Assembly (NCBI GenBank): GCA_900545445.1
Contig: UQZH01000043.1
Span: 1 to 17,628 of the forward strand
Direction: 5' to 3'
DNA length: 17,628 nt
Origin: an uncultured Collinsella sp.
GTDB lineage: Bacteria; Actinomycetota; Coriobacteriia; Coriobacteriales; Coriobacteriaceae
Of this stretch, positions 1 through 5,644 are shown in pieces. The notes under the pieces are model-generated. The model was not told where the DNA came from. It did no database searches and saw only the letters and a list, made by a program, of their open reading frames with translations. A program made the translations under genes and the position numbers. Within the stretch, counting starts at the first letter, position 1. Each line of letters starts with the position of its first letter.

Positions 1-92
1 ACGCCGGGCCGACTCGCTTCGGATGGGGCTCTACACCAACTTTCTCGACACTACCGCACATTCTATTGGCTCCTGCGAAGATCGGAGCGGGT

Positions 93-1187
93 ATGTTTGC
101 TGCCAAGTCCTACACCAGCCGTCATTACATTGCGATTGTTGCCATGGCCTGCCTATGCGTTTTGCTGGGCGGGCCTTCTTATGCCGCGGGCGCGGAGAGC
201 CTCATCATCGCGGGCGCGACGTACTACGAGCCGGGCGTATCGGGCCCCGGCTGGGCCTGGACCGATGCCGACCACCTGGAGCTTAACGGCTACGCGGGCG
301 AGGCCATCGGCGCCGAAGGCGACCTGGTGCTGACGCTTGCCGGGCAGAACTCCGTGACGGAGTCGCATGCGCCCGATGCGGACATCACGCTGTGCGGCAT
401 GGAGGTGTGGGGCAACCTGACGCTTCGCGGTACCGGGACCCTGACGGCGACGGGTTCGCAGTGCGGGATCCACGTTTCGCAGGCACTCGTGGTGGACGGC
501 TGCACCGTCGATGCCCGGGCAGACGGGGTCGATATTACGGACGAGGCGGTCGCCGGCGTGATCGCAGGCGACATGGCCGTGCGCGGCGGCGGGCGCGTCG
601 TTGCCGCGTGTGCCGAGTCCGGAGCGGGCGTGCGCGCCTACGGCGTGTATCTGCAGGATGCGGGCCTTGGCGACGGTGCTGCCGGCTGCCGGCTTTCCGT
701 CGACGCCTCGTGGCTCGATTCGGCCGGTGCCGATGGCGGCGTTGCGTGCACGGGCGGGTCGCTTGTGTCCGCGCGGTTTGTGACGCCCGCCGGCGGGGCC
801 TTTGGTGCTAGTGGCGTGGTGAATGCCTCCGGTGCGGTGGCGCCGCATGTGGTGATTGAGCCCGATGCGGCCACGCCTCCGGCGGGGGAGACCGATGGAG
901 ACAACGTGCCTGGCGATAGCTCGAGCAAGTCTCCTGCCGATGCTAACCCCGCTGCCGGAGAGCTCACCACAGGGCCCACGGCAAATCCGGCGCTGAAACC
1001 CGCGGCCACAACAACCAAGACATCAACGACAGTAACCAAGACCACGGTCGCCAAGACCACTAAGCCCAAGACCGCTACCACGACAACCGCCACGCTCCCC
1101 AAGACCGGCGACAGCAACTGGATCACCGCTTCCGTGACGCTTTTCCTGCTTGGTACAGTGCTTCTAGCTGCCGCATGTCGCTGCTGA
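93..1187 (+). CDS. LPXTG-anchored secreted surface protein
   Basis: Predicted cell-wall protein of 364 aa. I chose the ATG at 93, preceded by GGAG at 84-87; a TTG at 66 would add nine residues. A Sec signal peptide is visible: basic start, hydrophobic core at about residues 11-27 and a likely cleavage after the AGA near residue 34. The body (about 35-290) is Gly/Ala/Val-rich with short repeating beta-strand-like segments, resembling a right-handed beta-helix or carbohydrate-binding surface domain; this fold is inferred. Residues 302-334 form a Thr/Lys-rich wall-spanning stalk. LPKTG lies at 335-339, followed by a hydrophobic helix, so sortase should link it to peptidoglycan. The C-terminal tail after the helix is very short (one Arg), weaker than the usual positive tail. 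GC is high, like the backbone and unlike the next gene. The ligand is unknown. Confidence 0.8.
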   Translation: MFAAKSYTSRHYIAIVAMACLCVLLGGPSYAAGAESLIIAGATYYEPGVSGPGWAWTDADHLELNGYAGEAIGAEGDLVLTLAGQNSVTESHAPDADITLCGMEVWGNLTLRGTGTLTATGSQCGIHVSQALVVDGCTVDARADGVDITDEAVAGVIAGDMAVRGGGRVVAACAESGAGVRAYGVYLQDAGLGDGAAGCRLSVDASWLDSAGADGGVACTGGSLVSARFVTPAGGAFGASGVVNASGAVAPHVVIEPDAATPPAGETDGDNVPGDSSSKSPADANPAAGELTTGPTANPALKPAATTTKTSTTVTKTTVAKTTKPKTATTTTATLPKTGDSNWITASVTLFLLGTVLLAAACRC

Positions 1188-1281
1188 AGCACCCATTTCG
1201 ATAAGCAATGTAGAGGACCATATTCGTAACGACGCATTAGTAGAATAGTTTATAACGACAATTGCTCAGGATTTATCTAAC

Positions 1282-2100
1282 ATGAACCACGAATCGGATC
1301 ATACAGTTGACGCTGCCAAGAAAGAATTAAACGCCGACCTTCTTGAGCTGTTCGAGCGTTGCAGCTATCTGTACAACGAGGCATTTTATGCCAACACGGA
1401 ACTAGCAATCCTTCGCAAACTGTCTAAAGCATCTTCCGACTATGAGAATGAAGTAATTTGCGCTGGCTGCTTCTTCAGCTTTACACAACTTGCATTAACC
1501 GAATCCTGTTTCATGAATTGCGCGCGGTTATTTGATACCAAAAGCGACGTCAGTATTGGGAAAGTGATAGAAGACGTCTCGTCTCATTCTGCTGAAATCG
1601 ATGCACTTGCAATCTCCATATTCAGTGATCGACCAAACTTTGACATGCTTAATCCAATCGTTCACCCATTGGCAGAGGACGAGGAGCGTTTTTACCCCAA
1701 AGAAGTTGAGTCTCAACGCTCATATGAAAAACTGTTCGGAGATTATTACGAAATGGTTACCGTATATATAACCACTCATGACCTTTCCAATTTGTGGAAA
1801 AAACGACTCAACGGTCTCAGTAAACTAACTGACATGCTTCGCGATCAGCGAAATAAAGTTTTCGCCCATAGCGACATAGAAGCACTGAATTATGATGAGC
1901 TTGTTAGGCGACTTCCTTTAACTTTCAGCGAAATTCAAAAACTAATCGACTTCGCACTCGATCTAACAATCGAATTATTCGCCAAAATTACTGGTATTGA
2001 AAAAGATCGATTGCCCAAGAACTACTGCGATATACAAGGCCTCCTAAAATATGCGGAGGTTGGCATGGAGGCTGTTGAGCAGCATTTGGGTAATCTATAG
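1282..2100 (+). CDS. AbiU2-like HEPN-domain protein
   Basis: Mostly alpha-helical protein of 272 aa. Near the C-terminal third it carries LRDQRNKVFAHSD, which contains the HEPN catalytic signature R-x5-H (Arg190 and His196). Its context matches the AbiU2-like HEPN group, named after an abortive-infection protein. HEPN proteins of this kind are metal-independent RNases used in phage defence and toxin-antitoxin systems; RNase activity here is inferred from the motif. ATG 1282 has a weak AGGA at 1268-1271. The gene stands alone: no dedicated antitoxin overlaps it, and a strong hairpin begins right after the stop. Base composition is distinctly AT-richer than the surface-protein gene before it, a sign of horizontal transfer. 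The first 150 residues match nothing I recognise. It could be a toxin, a defence effector or a degenerate survivor of a two-gene system. Confidence 0.65.
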   Translation: MNHESDHTVDAAKKELNADLLELFERCSYLYNEAFYANTELAILRKLSKASSDYENEVICAGCFFSFTQLALTESCFMNCARLFDTKSDVSIGKVIEDVSSHSAEIDALAISIFSDRPNFDMLNPIVHPLAEDEERFYPKEVESQRSYEKLFGDYYEMVTVYITTHDLSNLWKKRLNGLSKLTDMLRDQRNKVFAHSDIEALNYDELVRRLPLTFSEIQKLIDFALDLTIELFAKITGIEKDRLPKNYCDIQGLLKYAEVGMEAVEQHLGNL

Positions 2101-2144
2101 GATCCAAGCGCCTGCAAGTAGTTAAGCATGCGGGCGCTTGAATC
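2101..2144 (+). terminator. Strong hairpin after the HEPN gene, candidate terminator
   Basis: Arms 2101-2116 and 2129-2144 pair over 16 positions with one C-A mismatch and one G-U pair, around a 12-nt loop. It begins at the base after the TAG of the HEPN gene. No U-tract follows, so it is either a weak or Rho-assisted terminator or an RNA 3' end stabiliser. Confidence 0.45.
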
Positions 2145-2156
2145 GGAAGACGATCC

Positions 2157-2184
2157 TTGACATAAAGTCCGACCTTCGCACAAT
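2157..2184 (+). promoter_or_regulatory. Candidate sigma70-type promoter for the small-protein/DUF4160 genes
   Basis: A perfect TTGACA (2157-2162) is followed after 16 nt by CACAAT (2179-2184), matching four of six -10 positions. A 12-bp palindrome, ACACT-GA-AGTGT, lies downstream at 2207-2218 and could be an operator. No other gene lies between here and the ATG at 2344. Confidence 0.4.
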
Positions 2185-2307
2185 GACGGTTTTCCATGCC
2201 AAAAAGACACTGAAGTGTGAGGTGGTTCAAATCTCAGTAATACAAATAATCAGCAGTTCAGGTCTTATGGGAATAATTCAATTCGCATCACGTTGCATCT
2301 AGGCGGC

Positions 2308-2329
2308 TGTTTATACTTGGACGTAAACA
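2308..2329 (+). promoter_or_regulatory. Palindromic site just upstream of the small-protein gene
   Basis: TGTTTA (2308-2313) and TAAACA (2324-2329) are perfect inverted arms separated by 10 nt. A -10-like TATACT (2312-2317) starts inside the left arm, and AAGGAGG (2332-2338) follows. The arrangement fits an autoregulatory operator over a promoter. The -35 is not clear, so the promoter part is tentative. Confidence 0.35.
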
Positions 2330-2343
2330 CTAAGGAGGCAGCA

Positions 2344-2610
2344 ATGCTTTGGAGCTATGTTCAGCTAGACGACGGCACTCAGTTTGCCTACTCAGAAACA
2401 CGAGATGACGGGACCGTTCGCGTGGCCGTCGAGCGCCCGGTTGATTTTGGTTTTGACCATGCAGAATGCTTTCTACCTGCGGTCAAATGGTTTAACGTCG
2501 AAGGATTTTCTACTGACGATCTGGATTTTTTGACCGAGTTCGTTAGATCAAACGCTCCGTTTATCTTCGAGCTTGCAGAACGGCAAAAAGCCGGACCGGC
2601 GGTGGCATAA
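2344..2610 (+). CDS. Small protein of the MxWSYVQ family, possible antitoxin partner of DUF4160
   Basis: An 88-aa acidic protein of unknown function. ATG 2344 has an excellent AAGGAGG at 2332-2338; a TTG at 2293 would add 17 residues, crosses the palindrome and has no such site. Its stop overlaps the next ATG as TAATG, so translation is probably coupled to the DUF4160 gene. The N-terminus MLWSYVQLDDG is shared with the 61-aa protein at 4902 (MPWSYVQQDDG), and the C-terminal halves align too (a Gly-x-Ser/Thr-x-Asp region, then Asn-Ala and Leu-x-Glu near the end). A small first gene coupled to a toxin-like second gene is the classic antitoxin position. The role is inferred from position only; I recognise no DNA-binding motif. 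Confidence 0.75.
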   Translation: MLWSYVQLDDGTQFAYSETRDDGTVRVAVERPVDFGFDHAECFLPAVKWFNVEGFSTDDLDFLTEFVRSNAPFIFELAERQKAGPAVA

Positions 2611-2888
2611 TGCCTCGAATTCTTGTTTTTGGACAGTATGTTCTGTTCTTTTGGATTGCAGAAAATGGCGAGCCCGTTCACATCCATGTAGGAGTAAAGA
2701 GGGCAGCTGCAAATTCGACTAAGTTTTGGCTCACTAAAAATGGTGGATGCACACTTGCGAACAACGAGAGCAAGATTCCGGCTAAGGATCTCAGGGATCT
2801 TTCAAAACTAATCACCATGAACCATCGATACATTTGTGACAAGTGGCGCGAAACCTTTGGTGATGATTCCCTGACATTCTATTGCTAA
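2610..2888 (+). CDS. DUF4160 family protein
   Basis: A 92-aa protein matching DUF4160: the MPRI start, an aromatic FGQYVLFFW strand, the GEPVHIHV segment (family pattern EPPHVHV), a KFWL strand, and a C-terminal helix with NHRYICDKW. Length is typical of the family. The molecular activity of DUF4160 is not established; members commonly sit in two-gene toxin-antitoxin-like pairs, often with DUF2442. Here the DUF2442 partner is replaced by an unrelated small protein whose stop codon overlaps this start by one base. No separate ribosome site is evident, consistent with coupled translation. The MNT gene follows closely (2942 by its GTG start, perhaps some bases earlier). Confidence 0.75.
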   Translation: MPRILVFGQYVLFFWIAENGEPVHIHVGVKRAAANSTKFWLTKNGGCTLANNESKIPAKDLRDLSKLITMNHRYICDKWRETFGDDSLTFYC

Positions 2889-2941
2889 ACCGCAATTGAG
2901 CCATAATTACGCTTGTCGACATATCCGCTGTCGGCTCTCGC

Positions 2942-3202
2942 GTGTTACCTCACTACGACGTTCATGAGGCATATCTATTTGGATCCTTCGCTCGTGGCGA
3001 GCAAACACCCGAAAGCGATATCGACTTGCGTCTAGTCTGCGACGACACGATGACGTTCGGCACGCTATATGAACTTTCGCTTGAGCTCGAGATGGAACTT
3101 GGGCGAAAGATTGACATAATCACCAACCCACCAGAGCTCATGCGCCCAGCCTTCCGCAAAAACCTCGAGCAGGATGAGGTGCGACTATATGAAGCGACGT
3201 AA
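2942..3202 (+). CDS. MNT-type nucleotidyltransferase (MntA-like antitoxin)
   Basis: An 86-aa minimal nucleotidyltransferase. The signature GSx10DxD is intact: GSFARG at residues 14-19 and Asp26/Asp28, with a likely third acidic residue at Asp58. In HepT-MntA systems this protein AMPylates and silences a HEPN toxin. The start is uncertain. GTG 2942 has no ribosome site, and the frame stays open upstream to a TGA at 2897-2899; family members usually have 10-15 more residues before the YLFGS strand, which would require an ATT or ATA start around 2903-2906. No HepT-type HEPN gene follows: downstream, 350 nt carry only repeats. The nearest HEPN protein is at 1282, of a different subfamily and separated by DUF4160. 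It may be an orphan or may act on that HEPN protein. Confidence 0.75.
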   Translation: MLPHYDVHEAYLFGSFARGEQTPESDIDLRLVCDDTMTFGTLYELSLELEMELGRKIDIITNPPELMRPAFRKNLEQDEVRLYEAT

Positions 3203-3490
3203 ACGGAACTTGAGCTAACGAGCATGGTTGCGAGGTTTCTAGGCACGGCTTGCATCGCTTCTCCTTCATTTATATGCTTGTTTTAGAGTTTGGCCGTAAG
3301 GCGCGACCAACGAAATCAAAAGAAGGCCTACCGAGAAGATCTTGGTCGCAGAGCACGACCAACGCAATCTAAAAAAATGCTCGCCGAGAAGACGCTTTCG
3401 ATCGTTCTGGTTGGAGGCGTCTCTTTTTCATACGATATCGAGCCTGCAGTGGAGCCTGGAATAGAGTCGACGATTGTTTTTCGTAAACGA
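3203..3490. other. Gap with no convincing gene, containing repeats
   Basis: Between the MNT gene and the DUF3990 gene there are about 350 nt without a supported gene. It holds a two-copy direct repeat (3304-3392), a 7-bp palindrome (3342-3362) and a weak terminator-like stem, AGACGC 3390-3395 with GCGTCT 3417-3422, followed by T5 at 3424-3428. A TTG-initiated 70-codon frame at 3290-3502 lacks a ribosome site and is probably chance. The gap may be the remains of a lost partner gene. Confidence 0.5.
3304..3392. repeat. Two-copy direct repeat, period about 52-53 bp
   Basis: A 35-36-nt unit starting GACCAACG and ending CCGAGAAGA occurs at 3305-3339 and again at 3357-3392, differing by several substitutions and one indel. 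The spacer supplies TTGGTCG (3342-3348), which is the inverse of CGACCAA (3356-3362), so the motif appears twice directly and once inverted. Confidence 0.6.
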
Positions 3491-3535
3491 GTATCGCTCT
3501 AGCGATAGTATGTTAAGCTATCGTTAGAGCGATAC
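3491..3535 (+). promoter_or_regulatory. Long inverted repeat upstream of the DUF3990 toxin, candidate operator
   Basis: Arms 3491-3508 and 3518-3535 (18 nt each) pair with a single mismatch around a 9-nt loop. The left arm is itself nearly palindromic (ATCGCT-CT-AGCGAT) and the right arm repeats the pattern imperfectly, giving four ATCGCT-like half-sites. It ends five bases before the AGGAGG at 3541-3546. It fits an operator for the HTH protein encoded by the second gene of this operon, or a hairpin in the mRNA leader. No T-run follows, which argues against a terminator. Confidence 0.6.
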
Positions 3536-3551
3536 CAATTAGGAGGCTCAC

Positions 3552-4220
3552 ATGGTACTATGGCATGGATCTCAGAAGATTATTGAGGTTCCCCAGTTTG
3601 GCCTGGGGAAAGTCCATAACGACTATGGACAGGGATTCTATTGCACAGAGAGCCTTGATCTTGCAAGGGAATGGGCGTGTTCGGGAGACGCCGATGGCTT
3701 CGCAAATCGATATGAACTCGATATGGCGGACCTCAACGTTCTCGACCTTTTATCACCGCACTATTCAGTTCTACATTGGATAGCGTTGCTCGTTGAGCAC
3801 CGTTCCTTTCGTAAGGACACTGCTATCGCCGTAGGAACATGTGAATATCTCCACGACCATTACTTACCTAGTACCGAAGCTTACGATGTGATTAGAGGAT
3901 GGCGCGCAGATGATTCGTACTTTAGCTATGCCAGGGCGTTTGTAAACAATACAATCACTGTCGAACAGTTGAGTCGTGCCATGAAGCTCGGCAACCTAGG
4001 GGAGCAGATCGTGCTCAAAAGCGAGCGCGCGTTTAAGAACATTCGTTTTGCTGGATTTGAACGTGCGCCGCAAGCTCTGTATGGTCCATTGGCCAAGGAG
4101 CGAGATGAGGCGGCAAGGGCGCAGTATCGGGAGTTACTTGCCGAAAACCCGTTTGAGGGGATTCGTATCGTCGATATCGTTCGAGAGGGGATGATGGGAG
4201 ATGACCTGCGCCTACAGTGA
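3552..4220 (+). CDS. DUF3990 ADP-ribosyltransferase-like toxin
   Basis: A 222-aa protein of the DUF3990 family, which belongs to the ADP-ribosyltransferase fold group. Visible family features are LWHGS near the start (His5), the NDYGQGFYCTES segment at 23-34 with Phe29/Tyr30, the GWRADDSYFSYARAF segment at about 116-130, and LGEQIVLKSE at about 149-158, where the catalytic Glu/Gln is expected. By family analogy it would transfer ADP-ribose from NAD to a cellular target; the target is unknown. ATG 3552 follows AGGAGG with 5-nt spacing. The C-terminus overlaps the next gene by 20 nt, so the two are made together. The upstream inverted repeat suggests autoregulation. It pairs with the HTH protein as a putative type II toxin-antitoxin module. 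Confidence 0.8.
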   Translation: MVLWHGSQKIIEVPQFGLGKVHNDYGQGFYCTESLDLAREWACSGDADGFANRYELDMADLNVLDLLSPHYSVLHWIALLVEHRSFRKDTAIAVGTCEYLHDHYLPSTEAYDVIRGWRADDSYFSYARAFVNNTITVEQLSRAMKLGNLGEQIVLKSERAFKNIRFAGFERAPQALYGPLAKERDEAARAQYRELLAENPFEGIRIVDIVREGMMGDDLRLQ

Positions 4221-4890
4221 AATGTATCTCGAGGACGCCATGAGAACGCTAGGTGAGGCAGTCGATTTCGCCCTCTGTGACCAAGGGTTGAATCCACTTG
4301 AATTGACGGCAATCCTTTCGAACTCTCTTGAGATGAAGCAATTTGAGCGCGGTGTGCCACGCGTTGTCTGCGGCATGTCAGGCGACGAGCTCGCGTGTGA
4401 AATTATCGCCCGTGCGGGACTAAAACCCGCCGAATGCAGGGCGATTTATCCCTTCGATCGTTCCCCGGAATACTGGGCGGGCTGGGTTTTGGCCTATACG
4501 CAATGGACGAGCTGCTTGGGTTTTAGCGACCTATTCGAAGTCGCCCCGCTCGATTGGATTATCGGGTCGTACCATCCGCTTCACGAAGCACCCGAAGATA
4601 AATTCGCTGAGCTTGTCATCAATAAATGGAACAAGGTCCAGGCAGACAGAAAAGGTCTCAAGGCAGCGCGTAAGGCGACCGGACTGACACAAAAACAGCT
4701 CGCAAGCCAATCGGGAGTTAAACTCCGCGCTATACAGCTATACGAACAGAACCAGCTCGACCTGCGCCGCGCCTCGGTCTCCTCGGCATTGGCGCTCGCA
4801 AATGCCCTAGACTGCGCCATCGAAGACCTCATCTGGCAACCGATCGCTCTGGAGTACGATTCGCAGACTATTTCGTCTGTAAAGCTATAG
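4201..4890 (+). CDS. HTH (XRE-type) antitoxin/regulator paired with DUF3990
   Basis: A 229-aa protein in two parts. Residues 1-145 form an N-terminal region probably binding the DUF3990 partner; its first segment looks DUF3791-like but this is a weak call. Residues about 153-212 are an XRE helix-turn-helix, with GLTQKQLASQSGV and RAIQLYEQNQ visible, followed by ALDCAIEDL as in HTH_3 proteins. It would neutralise the toxin and repress the operon through the inverted repeat at 3491-3535. ATG 4201 lies inside the toxin gene; GAGGGG at about 4185-4190 can serve as ribosome site. The antitoxin-like gene coming second is the reverse of the most common type II order. It is followed 11 nt later by the 61-aa gene, placing both modules in one transcript. 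Confidence 0.8.
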   Translation: MTCAYSEMYLEDAMRTLGEAVDFALCDQGLNPLELTAILSNSLEMKQFERGVPRVVCGMSGDELACEIIARAGLKPAECRAIYPFDRSPEYWAGWVLAYTQWTSCLGFSDLFEVAPLDWIIGSYHPLHEAPEDKFAELVINKWNKVQADRKGLKAARKATGLTQKQLASQSGVKLRAIQLYEQNQLDLRRASVSSALALANALDCAIEDLIWQPIALEYDSQTISSVKL

Positions 4891-4901
4891 AGGAGTCAGA
4901 C

Positions 4902-5087
4902 ATGCCTTGGAGCTATGTTCAACAAGATGACGGCGCTGATTGCGTTGCTCAAGAAGATCAATCAACTGCGCACTTGGCAAATTCAGCATCACCGATTTTG
5001 CTCGACGGCGTCACGTCGATCGACGAAGCTATTCGGCTGACCATTGAGGGTATGCCCAACGCACTGAGGCTCTTGGAGAACTCATGA
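4902..5087 (+). CDS. 61-aa MxWSYVQ-family small protein, putative Doc partner
   Basis: A short protein with the same MxWSYVQxDDG N-terminus as the 88-aa protein at 2344. The N-terminal codons TGG AGC TAT GTT are identical in both genes, and the ribosome leader is similar (AGGAG at 4891-4895, then CAG). The C-terminal part aligns with the C-terminus of the 88-aa protein, so this copy looks like a homologue with about 25 internal residues missing. Its stop overlaps the toxin start as ATGA (5084-5087), a coupling typical of antitoxin-toxin pairs. I see no Phd-like or other DNA-binding domain. It may be a functional short antitoxin or a truncated one. Confidence 0.75.
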   Translation: MPWSYVQQDDGADCVAQEDQSTAHLANSASPILLDGVTSIDEAIRLTIEGMPNALRLLENS

Positions 5088-5599
5088 TGGCGAACACGAA
5101 GCGGGGCACGCATCCGTTCGCGCCGCTCGTGCTCGACGATGCCGGTTCGCTCGAAGCTATGGCCGCGGCTGTGATGCGTCTACACAGCACGCTGATGACC
5201 GTCGGGCGCTGCTATACGACCGACGCCGCGGGCGACCGTGCCGCACTTGAGCTTGGACGCGTCGAGTCCGTGCTTGCGGGTGCATTCTGTACGATATTCG
5301 GCCAATCGCCGGCCGATCGCTTCGCAGAAATCTTTGACCAGGTTACCTACGTGGCCGATCACATGGTTAAGGACCACATCTTTGAGGACGGCAACAAACG
5401 CACCAGCCTTGTCTTTGCATTGTCCGTCCTAAGGTTCGCCGGCACTCCGGTCATACTGTCCGACAGCTCCGAGCCCAAAGATAACCAGTACTACGCCTGG
5501 ATCCAGGACCTCGTTTCCGGAATCCGCTATCGCGCCGATCTCGCGGAAGAGCTTAGGCGAAATTACGTTGTGTGTCACGACTGCGCTTCGCCCGTATAG
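5084..5599 (+). CDS. doc: Doc/Fic-family toxin (death-on-curing type)
   Basis: A 171-aa Fic-fold protein. The active-site loop reads HIFEDGNKRT (His98, Phe100, Asp102, Asn104, Lys105, Arg106), the Doc form HxFx(D)x-N-K-R rather than the Fic form ending GNGR. Doc of phage P1 phosphorylates EF-Tu and halts translation; the same reaction is inferred here. The Gly at position 103 (Ala in P1 Doc) is a common family variant. The family core is about 125 aa, so extra helices sit at the N- and C-termini. Two consecutive ATG codons at 5084 and 5087 are possible starts; both overlap or abut the TGA of the 61-aa gene. No Phd-type antitoxin is present upstream. Confidence 0.85.
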   Translation: MMANTKRGTHPFAPLVLDDAGSLEAMAAAVMRLHSTLMTVGRCYTTDAAGDRAALELGRVESVLAGAFCTIFGQSPADRFAEIFDQVTYVADHMVKDHIFEDGNKRTSLVFALSVLRFAGTPVILSDSSEPKDNQYYAWIQDLVSGIRYRADLAEELRRNYVVCHDCASPV

Positions 5600-5644
5600 A
5601 ATCAAACCATCCGCACGCTGGTAATTGAATGGATTGGACACCGC

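Noticed and set aside
153..848. Minus-strand frame of 231 codons opposite the LPXTG gene
   Set aside because: No ribosome site or recognisable domain, and the + strand frame has a signal peptide and sorting signal.
2183..2302. A 39-codon ATG frame with a hydrophobic middle, like a small toxic peptide
   Set aside because: No ribosome site, and its ATG overlaps the candidate -10 box, so the mapped promoter could not express it.
3304..3392. Direct repeat as a mini CRISPR array
   Set aside because: Only two diverged copies, a short spacer that includes an inverted motif, and no cas genes.
3290..3502. A 70-codon frame in the gap before the DUF3990 gene
   Set aside because: It needs a TTG start with no ribosome site, is built over the direct repeat, and its stop falls inside the operator-like inverted repeat.
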